Assembly (NCBI GenBank): GCA_032718475.1
Contig: JAUCBJ010002523.1
Coordinates: 62,001-126,000, forward strand
Source of the DNA: Nemertoderma westbladi
Taxonomy: Eukaryota > Xenacoelomorpha > Nemertodermatida > Nemertodermatidae
Length of the DNA stretch: 64,000 nt
Reading direction: 5' to 3'
Positions 21,299-31,940 of the stretch are shown here, in pieces; position 1 is the stretch's first letter, and the number at the start of each line of letters is the position of its first letter. The notes below the pieces were generated by a model, which was not told the DNA's origin, made no database searches, and saw nothing but the letters and a program-made list of their open reading frames with translations. The position numbers were made by a program, and so were the translations under genes.

Positions 21299-23300
21299 CC
21301 TTCTAATTACCGCAAAAAAAAGTTACGTTAAGTACCATGGGGTCGCTAGCGACCCCACCTGCTATATTCCATTTTTGGGTCAACAAAATAAAATAGTTTT
21401 TACTGCAACACTGGGGTAAAGTGTCAAAAACAGTTAGCATCCGTGTACACAGACCACTCGGAGGTGATCCTTACAAATGGCCTTGCCGCAAGCGCTGCAT
21501 CGCTCGGTGGTCTTCCGATCCTGATCTCGAGGGCAGGATTCGCAACGGGCACGCTTCCTCGGTCTTTGGGCATTTCCTGCAGCCAATGGCGGCACGGCCT
21601 GCGCACCAGGTTGCGCCTCTTGGCGGTCCCGCATCATCTTCCCGGCCATCAGCTCGAATGCCAGCTTCTCCAGGTAGAGGCGTCTTCGATGGGATTTTCC
21701 TTCCATGAACTCGGGAAAACAAAACAAGAAGATAACGAAGGAGTTGTAAGCAGCAATGTCGACCAAATTCCCGAAGAACAACTGCGGCCAACGTCGGCAC
21801 TTGCGTTGACACGAGTATGTGCGCAGAAGCTTGTCCAGTGTGTCTACGGCGCCCTTGGTGCGATTGTAGTGGAGAATTATCTCCGGTTTCTTGTCTTGGC
21901 GATCCTCGTGAACTTCGGCATCGTGGTGCTGCGTAGATAAAAGAACCACGTTCTTTTTCTTCTTGGGCACGTATGAAACTAGTGTCATGCCGTTGTGGAA
22001 GGCGAACTTGCTGGACTGAACAGCGCGAGAACGGACGTCTAGCATAGCAGGAGGCAGAAATCGGCGATTCTTCCTCACGGTGCCACACAAAGTAAGCTGA
22101 CGATACAGCATTGACTGCGCCAGATCGTATGAGGTGAAGAAGTTGTCCGTTGTGCATCATCGTCCAGCTACTGAAAGATGCTCGGTCATCTGCAAGACCA
22201 CTCTGGATGCTTGTCCAACTTCAGGACCGCGTCCAGTCATACCCGTATACAGCTCGAAGTTGGTGAGGTACGCAGTGTCCACATCGCATCACGCCCAAAC
22301 CTTCATGCCATACTTCCCAGGTTTTGAAGGAATATAAACTTTGAATGGGCAGCGGCCTCTGTACACTACCAGCTGTTTGTCCACGCAAACTTGTGCGCCA
22401 ACTTTGTAGTTGTTGCGGCAGAGGGCAGCTAACTTGTCATGGAGTACGCGAATCGGCGCCATCTTGTCCCGCTGTCTCCGTTCTTCGCGGTCCGCGCGTG
22501 AGTCCAATCGGAGGACACGAGTCAAGACTTGAAAGCGGTTCCTTCCCATGCAATTGCTGAAGACCGGGCGGCCACTTTCCCGGTTCCAGAGATGTATCAC
22601 TGGTTACGATCTCGCTCGATAAACTCCTGCCAGTAGTATGAGTCCCAGGTAGGCTTGCAACTCAACCCGGTCAATAGGACTCCAAGTCTCCAGGTAAACC
22701 CGGCTCCCCTACTCGTTCGTACACTGTATGATAATGTCTAAAATATCATTCGTGAAAAAGCAGGAAAATGCACCTGCAGGGGTATCTGCCTGCTCCCTAA
22801 CACGACGAGTTGGCCCAGCAGCTTCTCGAAGGATGTTGGCACGCGCAGGTCTACCTCGTGGATCCAGCCCAGAGGTGATGCTCCAGACCTTGCCGTCCTT
22901 CGAAGTAAGTTGAGCAGCTGGAGCAGCAGCTGTAGCAGCAGGAGTGGCCTCTTCCGGTTCATCAATTTCGTCACTCTCGGAAGAACCATCCTGTTCCAGA
23001 ACGACATCCTCCTCCTCTTGGTCGCTCACGTCGCCGATTTTCTCCTCATTTTCATCATCACTCTCGCTTTCATAATTGAGTATGATATCTAGGGCTTGCT
23101 GTGCAGTATACCGGATAGACATGTTTTGAGATATATAATAATGGTCGGTAACGGTACCGTTACGGCTGTACGGTATCCTACTAGGGCCTATATCCTGCCT
23201 GATATCTTTTGTAGGCCTACCTACCACTGGTCCGGTACGTACCGGGCATACGTGGAGTTTAGCATCAGATTCAAATTGCACGTTTTTTTACTGTTTGAAT
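21299..23300 (-). mobile_element. piggyBac-type DNA transposon, degenerate
   Basis: Starts immediately after TTAA (21295-21298) with CCTTCTAATTACCGC. An 18-bp perfect palindrome, ggggtcgctagcgacccc, lies at about 21339-21356. Duplication copy 2 continues past the same TTAA (58813-58816) with other sequence, so the TTAA is a genuine junction. The transposase lies on the minus strand. The other terminus with a second TTAA was not found between 23282 and 23900, so the right boundary is uncertain. Confidence 0.75.
21434..23281 (-). pseudogene. piggyBac transposase with four in-frame stops
   Basis: One 616-codon frame interrupted only by stops at 22709-22711 (TAG), 22604-22606 (TAA), 22289-22291 (TGA) and 22157-22159 (TGA); no frameshift is seen. 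In order: acidic N-terminus (ESESDDENEEK), FFTNDILDIIIQCTNE, NRFQVLTRVLRLDSRADR, then the first catalytic Asp in VDKQLVVYRGRCPF (the family usually has DE, here DK). Next come the second Asp in TTDNFFTS, the third and fourth in GAVDTLDKLL, RWPQLFFGNLVDIAAYN, and a C-terminal Cys/His zinc-binding end (CESCP...KTTERCSACGK). The enzyme would cut and paste the element at TTAA. As it stands it cannot be made in full. Confidence 0.92.
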
Positions 23301-23749
23301 GGACTTCCCGAAGGGGGTAGGGTTAGTCCCTTGGTTAGGATTGCATTACAACCCTAACCTAGATCTAACAGTAATCAGGTAATCCTAATTGGGTTGGTGA
23401 GCGAAGCAAACGGCGCGAAGCGCCCAAGCCAATAAAAAAAGGCAGAAAGTGATCGGTGAGTAGGCCTACAACAAGGTAGGTACTGAACCGGAGCGGAGGT
23501 AACCATGAAAGCCACCTCTCTCTTCAGCTCTTGGCTTCTACACGAGGGTAGGCTGAGGCGCCACTGACACAACTAATTTCTTTACCCCCAGCACATGGCG
23601 GTACCAATTTACTGACCAATAATTTGGTGACCTATAATCTACATTTCCTCAGATTATGGCTTACTGTATGCGGATGGGAGGAGTCACTTGTTCGTTAGAT
23701 ATACATAAATATAACGTAGCTAATGTGAGTTGCTAGGGCAATCTAGGGA
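23301..23749. other. No gene seen
   Basis: Between piggyBac and LU duplicon 2. It has 'ctaaccctaac'-like words near 23325-23370 and otherwise ordinary sequence. No open frame of interest. Confidence 0.4.
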
Positions 23750-24789
23750 AACGAACAGGTTACAGAGGCAGGCTTTTCTCACCAAAACGATAAACGATAT
23801 TGTTGCCAATTGAGGGAAAGGAGCAGGTTACAGAGGCAGGCTTTTGTAACCAAAACAATAAACGATATTTAACGATTAATGATTAAAACAAGATGTCAGG
23901 GTCTTTATTGTTTATATACCTTTCAAGTTGAAGGAAAATTGAGTAAAATACTTTTTTACATTAGACGTTTGAAAAAATGTAAAATGCAGAAAAAACAAAA
24001 AATCAATGAATATGTTTCGTGCTGCGCGATGCGGAAAAAGATGACATATTGAAATTTTTTTCAAGTTGGTCACTATAGGTTGAAAAATGATTGTAAAAAA
24101 TTTTGGAGCGTTCCGACAAGAATTGGCGGCGGGGAACGGTTTTTATCAAGGGTGCGGATATATGATAGAGACAGGACTATCGTCGAGTTGTGAGAATGTC
24201 GAAATCACTCATCTGATTCCCGAGTGCCTCTCTAGTTGAATCTACCTCCCTTCTCACAATCACTCTGGGTTCGGACAGGGAACCTACTGTTGGATAGACC
24301 AGTCGAGAGCGATATGTTTGGACCCAGAGGAAGTGTCATAAGTAAGAATGATTGTGTAACTTACTACTTATTTTGTTTACGACTTGCCTTAACGACTTTT
24401 AAGACTAGTTATTTTAATTTTATTTACAGAGACAAACAGGATGGAATGATAACTGCGGATGAATGAAGGATGGAACTTCGTGGGAGAATTTTGTTCATTT
24501 GGACGAGAAATAATTTCATTCTAGAATAAACTAACCGACCCAAAGCGCTACTGTCTCCCTTCCTTAATTCCTTAAAAATTCCTTACACAAAGCCCTTTTA
24601 TTTGTTCATAACGTAATGTTTTCATATTAATCAGCCTTATAAATATAGATTAATTTTTTATATATGTATAATTTGTTTCGCAAGATGTTTTTATTCGCCC
24701 CAATGAATGTATTCCTTATTAATTAATTGCTGAACCTTCTTTATATTATTTAACGATAGAGGATTGGAAGCGATAAACCGAATAGTATA

Positions 24790-25165
24790 AGGGCGATGAA
24801 AGCTTTCGAATGATACGTTTATTAACCGGAATTGTTTATCTTTTTATTGGCGTAATTCTAGGACTAATCCCATCACATACGTACGTTTTAGACGGGTAGT
24901 TTAACAATTTTGGAATCACGCAATTTTATGATGAAATTTACTTTCAATATCTCTCACCGCTCCTCCTTGGTGTTTTGGTTAAATCCGTTGCTTCACATCT
25001 CTCGGAGGTCGAGAGTTCGACCCCCGCATGGTGGGCTGGGCAGTTTTCGTTTTGGGCACGAATGCTTTAAAGGGACGAGCCAGGGCGCATCTCTTAAATG
25101 TTACCTAATTTTTTTTATTACGCCCCCACGCGGGGCAATTGGTATCATTTTTATTAAGTAAACGT
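24790..25165 (+). mobile_element. tRNA-derived SINE-like element, copy in duplicon 2
   Basis: From 'gaatgatacgtttatt' onward this matches parts of the insertion at 17795-18267. The tRNA-like part at about 24960-25030 has a B-box-like gagttcgaccccc and an A-box-like tggtgttttggtta upstream, but does not fold into a good cloverleaf. A copy in duplicon 3 lies at about 45755-46110. SINE identity is inferred. Confidence 0.4.
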
Positions 25166-25709
25166 CCGCGCTTTAACATCTTCATATCAGAATTACATGA
25201 TGCAACATGTCATACATGTTAAATCATCAATTTATATTGTTTGTATATTTATATTTAATGGGTAGTTTGATTTCCCAACGATTATTATAAAACACATTGA
25301 TTCTGAATAGATTTAAATCATAAGATTCAACTTAAATAAATGTAACACAAACGATAGCACAGTAGTAGTAACTAATAACAACAAAAATATTACCAATAAG
25401 TTATAGAATGAATGAACACGAGATTATATTTCTTGAATAATATTGATAACTATTTATACACACATACACATAGTGTTATAACGATTGGTCATGGCTCTTA
25501 TGTTTGCACTTTTAAGGAAACAAGCATACTGAATTATTTTACAGTGTGGTCGTATATATATCATAACAGTTTTCATGTGGTAAGACAACGCAGAATAGTT
25601 TCAGCGATTTTTTTAGATTTACAGAGGGAATAACAATACAAGTTCGAACTGTGTGGATTTAAAGATATTCACTTTTAGAAGGCGACCCACACTACTAAGC
25701 TATTGGATA
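25166..25709. other. AT-rich 3' flank of LU gene 2
   Basis: Shared with the corresponding flanks of duplicons 1, 3 and 4. Around 25507-25520 it reads 'tgcacttttaaggaaacaag', with an undisturbed TTAA at the point where duplicon 4 holds a 1.36-kb MITE. No other feature is seen, and no clear AATAAA signal is placed with confidence. Confidence 0.5.
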
Positions 25710-26363
25710 TCAGTAGAAGTCAATAGTAATTGTTACGGCCAACAGAATATAAGCAACAGCTCCACTGAGGTGATTCGCCAAACTAGCTGTCGTGAATATT
25801 GCAGCGGTTGCCGATGGTTCTCTCTCGGTTGTTTCTGGTTCGGTTGTTACCGGATCAAACACGGGATCATTCCAATCCACGGTTCCATTGGGGAACAGAT
25901 AGTCGTGTTCCCACACAAGGTCTACTACTTTGTTGCAGACTTCTGTTCCGTTGCAGCAGATCCGCTGACAACTTGGATGTGTCAGCTCGACGGTGTACGC
26001 CGAACTAACTGTCTCGAACCCGTCTCCAACCTTCTTTCTGCATTCCTCTTCATCGTCATCCTTGCAGCCATCACGCATGCAGTGTTCTGACCTTGTATAC
26101 AACAAACCTTGGAAAACTTCGCTATTTACAGAGAATATACCTGGCAATTGATTATAATGCAGACTGCATGTTGAGCAATCCGTTTCATTGTAACCTGGAT
26201 TTTCTTCTTGCCAGCCGCCGCTATCCAGGAACACTTCCGGCAGAGCTGTCTTATAAGTAACCATGGTGTGCGCGGTCATACATGATACAGCCGACACATC
26301 CATAACTATCTCTGTAACTATATAAACAGCTACAAATAGCATTTTCACATATTCGATATCCAT
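25710..26363 (-). CDS. LU/Ly6-like GPI-anchored secreted protein, copy 2
   Basis: 217 residues with the same architecture as copy 1: signal peptide, ten cysteines, ICCNGTEVCN, Thr/Glu-rich stalk and hydrophobic GPI-type tail. It keeps the same start context. Compared with copy 1, changes cluster between Cys 3 and Cys 7: GIFSV for GRFNV, VFQG for VLKS, SEHCMRD for KELCMPD, GFETV for EIETG. By eye about 14 codons in this region differ by replacement and one silently (TTG/CTG). All cysteines are kept. This is what one expects of exposed loops that change while the scaffold is held. The ligand is unknown. Confidence 0.7.
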   Translation of the reverse strand: MDIEYVKMLFVAVYIVTEIVMDVSAVSCMTAHTMVTYKTALPEVFLDSGGWQEENPGYNETDCSTCSLHYNQLPGIFSVNSEVFQGLLYTRSEHCMRDGCKDDDEEECRKKVGDGFETVSSAYTVELTHPSCQRICCNGTEVCNKVVDLVWEHDYLFPNGTVDWNDPVFDPVTTEPETTEREPSATAAIFTTASLANHLSGAVAYILLAVTITIDFY

Positions 26364-26940
26364 AACTTTAGATCCTGCGATTTGTGTTCGATATTCAGTA
26401 TACCGTTTCCAAGATTATTTATACCGTTAGCTTGTATTATTTTTTTAAAGAATTATAATTATTAATAATACATAATTGTTAACAATTTATTAGTTGCGAT
26501 TTGAATGATGGCCAATATTGCTAAAGAATCTTACCAAAGAGAGGCCCTGTCACGTAAATACGAAAGGCATATCATTCCAGTCGAGTGTCTCACAACACGC
26601 AAAAGATTTTCGCAGTATAGAAAATTAATACATTAAATTCTGTAATTTTAGATGTTGGTTAAGTTTTTAGATTATAAAATTCTAAAATGCAAAAAGTAAT
26701 AACCAAATAATAAAAAATAATTCCTAACACTCGTTTAACATAACGGAAATTAAAACATTTAAATTAAATGTTTAAATGTTCCGTTTGGTTTATTATTTTC
26801 AGCGCACAACATCGTACCGCAGGCGAAGCGTTGTTTCTCAGCACCTGGGAGTATAACGCGAACTTTTAGCCCCCCACTCCCCCCCGTTTGTTAAATTTTT
26901 CAAAAAAAAAATATATAAAAAAATCAATATGTTTGCCTCT
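26364..26940 (-). promoter_or_regulatory. Conserved upstream region of LU gene 2
   Basis: Same upstream sequence as gene 1 (14582-15150) with few changes, including 'cggtatactgaatatcga' before the ATG. It is cut at about 26940 by LINE B sequence, roughly 580 bp upstream of the start codon. Any regulatory role is inferred. Confidence 0.3.
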
Positions 26941-28310
26941 ACTCAAAGCCATCAACATTAAAGGTCTTGAATTCGGTCTTGGTAGCCTTAGCAGCCTCCT
27001 TAGCAGCCCTCTCCACTTTATTTAATAGAAGCAGTGCATTTGCTAGGGTATTAGAGAGCAGGGCGATTTCATCCGCAAAGTCGGTGTCTGTGACTGTAGT
27101 TGCCGGATATCTACTACTTCTGCGTTCTTGAAGTGTGAATCCCAGGTCTTCACCCTTTGGGGTTGTCCTCATTACGTAATCCAGCACAATTACAAATAGT
27201 AATGGTGCTAATGTGTCACCTTGCAGTACCCCAGCCAGGATTGAGAAAAACTCAGTTTCACCATCTGGTGAGAGTACTTGTGCTTCTGTGTCACAATAGA
27301 ACAATCCAATGCCAGCAACAATTACTTCTGGTATTCCATAAGCTCTTAGGATTTCAAGCATTTTGCCTCTATGGATGGAGTCGAATGCCTTCTTGAAGTC
27401 CACAAAAGTCATGACTGCGGGGAGATTCTTGGACTTAATTCCTTCAATCAGTCTCCGTAGTGCAAGTATCTGAGCTATTGTTGATCTACTTGGTCGAAAT
27501 CCGTTTTGGCTCTTACGCAGTAGTTTCTCTATGTGAGGCCTAATCCTATATATAATCATTTTATTGTATATTTTGGCAGCTACCACAAGCAGACAGATCC
27601 CACGATAGTTTGTTGGTATACCGAGGTCTCCTTTCTTGGGGAGAGGCTTTAGTTGACCTTTAGTCCAAATTGGTGGTGGCTTTTCTCCTTTTAACACCCG
27701 GTTGCAAACATTCAATAATGGTCTGTTTAACACTCCTGTTTTCCATACCTCCGCTGGGATTTCATCTAATCCACTCGCTTTATTATTGGACATGCTTTTA
27801 ATGCTTCTCTGGAGTTCGGCAGGTGTGAAGTCCCCTGTTTCTATAGGTAGTGTGTTGTCATATATTTTCCTTGTAGGGCTGACCTCGATGTTTGGTGGCT
27901 GCCCAAGCAAGTTGCTGAAGTGATTTTTCCACTTCCCAACACGTTCTTCAGGACTATCGGCTTTGAGGCGCCCCTTTGCACAACTTTTCCGACCAGATAC
28001 CTCATTTACAGTTTGCCAGGTAAGTCTTGATTGTTGCTGTATGTGAGCAGTTGTAATTGCTTCAGTTTTATCCTGTATGTACTTTTCCTGGCTGATGTTG
28101 TACGCCAATTTAAGATAGTCTTTAGCTTTCTCAACCTTGTTAATGTTTTCTGTTGTTGGTTGTTCGGTTTTAACTTTGTGGGCTATCTTAAGATCTGCTC
28201 TCTTACAAGTAACCTCAGAGTTTTGCCATGGCACATACTGTTTTCGTTTGGGTTTCTGGGGGATATGCCTCTTAACTGATTCCTTGTGGGCTGTTATATT
28301 CGTTGCGCGT
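26941..28310 (-). pseudogene. LINE B reverse transcriptase fragment
   Basis: An open frame of 431 codons (28234-26939) covers most of the RT of a LINE: WKNHFSNLLGQPP, KASGLDEIPAEVWKTG, LKPLPKKGDLGIPTNYRGICL, QNGFRPSRSTIAQ, VDFKKAFDSIHRGKM, GVLQGDTLAPLLF, and TDTDFADEIALL. The last catalytic motif is FADE here instead of the FADD expected from the 39.6 kb copy, which should inactivate it. The endonuclease and the 3' end are missing, cut by LINE E sequence at 28310 and LU duplicon 2 at 26940. Confidence 0.85.
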
Positions 28311-28576
28311 ATATAAGTACGTTATAAGAACTTTATTTGCCTATAAAGTGTACGCAATGCCAATTTTAGAATATGGTAGTGCCATATGGAACAATTTTGT
28401 AATTCAAAACCTTTTCTTGGCCTAACAGACAAGCTTGAGTCGGTCCAAATATATTTTACCTGTAGGTTATTCCACCGGTGCTATTTAGATACTATTTCAA
28501 AATTTTTAGCCTTCCTAGGTAACAAGCATCAGGCTTGTTACCTAAGAAGGCTAAAAATTTTGAAATTACAATCACT
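28311..28576 (+). pseudogene. LINE E fragment, first tandem copy
   Basis: Partial copy of the LINE E C-terminal region described at 29325-29893, ending at the tandem-duplication junction. It contains the 33-bp-arm hairpin at 28495-28565. Confidence 0.7.
28495..28565. repeat. Hairpin with 33-bp arms (repeated at 29502-29572)
   Basis: Left arm 28495-28527 and right arm 28533-28565 are reverse complements with one mismatch and a 5-base loop (atcag). The second tandem unit has the same structure. It lies inside the LINE E reading frame, which runs through it (FLAFLGNKHQACYLRRLKIL). Confidence 0.9.
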
Positions 28577-28590
28577 AGCACACCATCACT

Positions 28591-29323
28591 ACCACAAGCA
28601 GACAGATCCCACGATAGTTTGTTGGTATACCGAGGTCTCCTTTCTTGGGGAGAGGCTTTAGTTGACCTTTAGTCCAAATTGGTGGTGGCTTTTCTCCTTT
28701 TAACACCCGGTTGCAAACATTCAATAATGGTCTGTTTAACACTCCTGTTTTCCATACCTCCGCTGGGATTTCATCTAATCCACTCGCTTTATTATTGGAC
28801 ATGCTTTTAATGCTTCTCTGGAGTTCGGCAGGTGTGAAGTCCCCTGTTTCTATAGGTAGTGTGTTGTCATATATTTTCCTTGTAGGGCTGACCTCGATGT
28901 TTGGTGGCTGCCCAAGCAAGTTGCTGAAGTGATTTTTCCACTTCCCAACACGTTCTTCAGGACTATCGGCTTTGAGGCGCCCCTTTGCACAACTTTTCCG
29001 ACCAGATACCTCATTTACAGTTTCCAGGTAAGTCTTGATTGTTGCTGTATGTGAGCAGTTGTAATTGCTTCAGTTTTATCCTGTATGTACTTTTCCTGGC
29101 TGATGTTGTACGCCAATTTAAGATCGTCTTTAGCTTTCTCAACCTTGTTAATGTTTTCTGTTGTTGGTTGTTCGGTTTTAACTTTGTGGGCTATCTTAAG
29201 ATCTGCTCTCTTACAAGTAACCTCAGAGTTTTGCCATGGCACATACTGTTTTCGTTTGGGTTTCTGGGGGATATGCCTCTTAACTGATTCCTTGTGGGCT
29301 GTTATATCGTTGCGCGTATACAA
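28591..29323 (-). pseudogene. LINE B fragment, second tandem copy
   Basis: Second copy of the LINE B piece, including KPLPKKGDLGIPTNYRGICL, KASGLDEIPAEVWKTG and the upstream linker (PWQNSEVTCKRADLK). A one-base deletion at about 29022 splits the frame into 28919-28575 and 29323-29015. The RT active site is not included. Confidence 0.8.
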
Positions 29324-29324
29324 G

Positions 29325-29893
29325 TACGTTATAAGAACTTTATTTGCCTATAAAGTGTACGCAATGCCAATTTTAGAATATGGTAGTGCCATATGGAACA
29401 ATTTTGTAATTCAAAACCTTTTCTTGGCCTAACAGACAAGCTTGAGTCGGTCCAAAGATATTTTACCTGTACGTTATTCCACCGGTGCTATTTAGATACT
29501 ATTTCAAAATTTTTAGCCTTCCTAGGTAACAAGCATCAGGCTTGTTACCTAAGAAGGCTAAAAATTTTGAAATTACAATCACTAGAATTTAGACGAGTGC
29601 ATATTGACCTAATTACTGTTTTTAAAATACTCAATGGTTTTATTTCACTAGAACCTAATAACTTATTTGTAAATGTAAGTGCATCTTCAATAAGACTGAG
29701 GGGGCACCCTTACAAATTGCAGCAGGGACATTTCAAAACTGTTGCGGTGCAGAACTCATTTACAAATCGTGTTGTGCCTGTTTGGAACAATCTACCTTAC
29801 GTTGCAGTGACTTCCCCCTCAGTTGAATTGTTCAAATGCCATATTTATATGTGCGATTTTAACAATTGGATTAAATTTGACCGCAATTTGTAA
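29325..29893 (+). pseudogene. LINE E, RT C-terminal region
   Basis: The plus-strand frame reads YAMPILEYGSAIWNNF in one frame. After a shift it continues in the 166-codon frame from 29393 with DKLESVQRYFT, YLRRLKILKLQSLEFRR, LITVFKILNGF, RLRGHPYKLQQ and VQNSFTNRVVPVWNNLP. This is the typical C-terminal end of a Jockey/CR1-type LINE protein, which normally follows the RT core. The core is absent. The family differs from LINEs A-D. Confidence 0.75.
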
Positions 29894-30189
29894 CTATGCC
29901 AATTTCTAATTATTTTCTATTTTTCATATTATTAGTTCTATCTGAGTTCAACTCTTTTTAGCGATCTACACTTTTATTTTAACATGTAATAATATTTTAG
30001 CGTATTTTAATTTCGTTTTTAATCTTATTTTAATATGGTGCCATAGTATAAGTCGTTTTGTTTTATTCACTGTTCAACTTTCTCCTGTTTTATTTTATTA
30101 TGTGTAGTTTTATTTATACGCTTCTATGACAGCGGTGTCTCCACCCAAATAATATAATATAAATACCAGGCGCTCATGCAGTGCAGTTT
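29894..30189. other. AT-rich flank, no gene
   Basis: T-rich DNA following the LINE E stop codon; it may be that element's 3' untranslated end. Nothing else is visible. Confidence 0.4.
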
Positions 30190-31940
30190 ATTTTTTGTAG
30201 GACACAAAAACAATTTTTCAAAATCTTGGCTCAAAATCTTTTCTTTTTATGATCAATTCTTTTACCAAAATTCGTATGGGGGGAGTACAATAGATTTTTC
30301 GTGCCTCCATAGGCAACCATACAAAAATACATTCCCTCAATCCCTCAAGATCCTAATTTTCGAAATGCAATAATCACTCCATAATTATTCCCTTTCCCCT
30401 TCCTTACCACAATATCCCATCGCCATCTAAAACCAATATCATGGCCTATTTCCATCCAGTTTCCTTTCCACCCCTTCATTCACCTACCAACTACACTATT
30501 GCTAGCTTCCCTGTAAGCTACTACGTCCAATAAGTGAGTGCCCTTTACAAACACTCCCTTCTTTCTCATTGGAGCCCCACACTATGCAAACATTACCTTC
30601 TTCGTTATTGTACCAAACCCAGCCAGTCATTGACAAAGGAATATTTTGTAATTAATGAAACTCTATGGATCTATGGATTATCATTGGCAGTAACCGGTTA
30701 TTGGTCAGTTCAAAACAAACCAATATTAATCATATTTTACATGTGTTCAACGTAAATCACTGCATAAGAAAGACAGGTTATGATTATGTGATAATTAGGG
30801 GTCAACTTCATATTGACCCCGGATACTGGGTTTAAAAAGGGCCACATTTAGATGGAAAAATCAGTCAGTAACTACAGGCCTTAGTAGATAGTAGCCTCGG
30901 CAGCTAATCTAGGCTCTGCTCTTTGGTATCAGACCTACTTTGATCCATTACTGCATTCGCCTTTTCAGGAGTTTTCTGGTGTTTGGGCTTGTAGGTAAGG
31001 CTCCCGCTGATGATTTAGCTTTGGCTGACCAGCCCTGGAGCGCTGATGCACTCTGTCCGCTGGCTAGTTAGTCGTCCCTTTGTCCCAGGATCAACGGTTT
31101 AGTTTTGAGACAGAGTAGCAGCAATCTTCTTGGGTTTGACTCTGTCAGATTACGGTAGTGCTTATGCACTCCGTTCATCGATGTTAATCCTCTAAGTCGT
31201 AACACAAAGAATTAGCCAACCACCTGTATCCAATCGGTCCCACTGTCGTTTGGACCCAGATGGTAGTTAACCTTGTGTTTGTACTATTGCCACATTTCCA
31301 ATAGCGTGAACCTGCACCAAGTTTATTACGACTTTTCATAGACCCTTTTCACGACAATTTTTCGATAGACTTTGTATATTTTGTGTATTTTAGTATATTG
31401 AAACAACTATAATGTATTTTCTATACATTTTGTTTACATTTATTTTGGATTGTAGTATTTTTCGAGGCTATACTTTGGATCCTAACAGACCCAAAGCACC
31501 GCCCCTCTCCCAGTTACTCCTTTTCCCTCTTCCCAGAGGTTTTTCAATGGTGTTACATAGCGTACAGTGTTACATACGTATAGGTGAGGACCTTCGAATA
31601 CGTAAGGGAAAGGCATGGGCAGCCTTGAATAGGCCTTCCAGGATTTGGAAGTCACCGAGAATTAATCGGAAACTTAAGGTCCGGTTATTTAGAGCAGCAG
31701 TAGTTCCAGTACTCCTCTACGGGAGTCCATGCTGGGCTCTAACTGCTGAGGACACCAAATCTCTGGATGGCACATTCACAAGAATGCTACGCCGGGTTCA
31801 TTGTGTCAAGTACAATGCACACATCTCCAACCAGACACTATATAACATAGGGTTGGGGATGTCATTAAATAACAAGCCATTGAAGACCGTGTATTATTGC
31901 GAGCTATTTTAGTCTTGATACCAAGAAACCAAAACAGTAA
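30190..31940 (+). repeat. Dispersed block P, copy 2
   Basis: Second copy of the 15366-16790 block. It holds about 100 bp near 30225-30335 that copy 1 lacks. In its right part, 31578-31850 is LINE A sequence where copy 1 has 16628-16696. Beyond it 'gggttggggatgtc' and 'gtattattgcgagctattt' resume the shared sequence, so a LINE A piece was inserted or exchanged within the block. Confidence 0.7.
31578..31850 (+). pseudogene. LINE A internal fragment
   Basis: Matches 53926-54190 of the long LINE A copy almost perfectly (EDLRIRKGKAWAALNR, SPRINRKLKVRLFRAAVV, HISNQTLYNI). It covers the region after the RT core and has neither the 5' nor the 3' end of the element. Such a piece is more easily explained by recombination or gene conversion than by retrotransposition. 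Confidence 0.8.

Larger units (their letters stand above)
23750..26940. repeat. LU duplicon 2
   Basis: Matches duplicon 3 (44560-47880) along its whole length, starting in a short tandem pair of 'gttacagaggcaggctttt' units and ending at 'caatatgtttgcctc'. At that point it joins a LINE B RT piece abruptly. It carries a SINE-like element and LU gene 2. The plus-strand segment 24150-24370 is shared with duplicons 1 and 3. Confidence 0.85.
27582..29585. repeat. 1.0-kb tandem duplication
   Basis: 27582-28576 and 28591-29585 are direct tandem copies offset by 1009 bp and almost identical (a few single-base indels and substitutions). Each unit contains part of LINE B on the minus strand and part of LINE E on the plus strand. 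The duplication is therefore younger than both insertions. A short filler (28577-28590) lies at the junction. Confidence 0.92.

Noticed and set aside
23282-23900. Right terminus of the piggyBac element
   Set aside because: No reverse complement of the left end followed by TTAA was found here; the boundary is left open.
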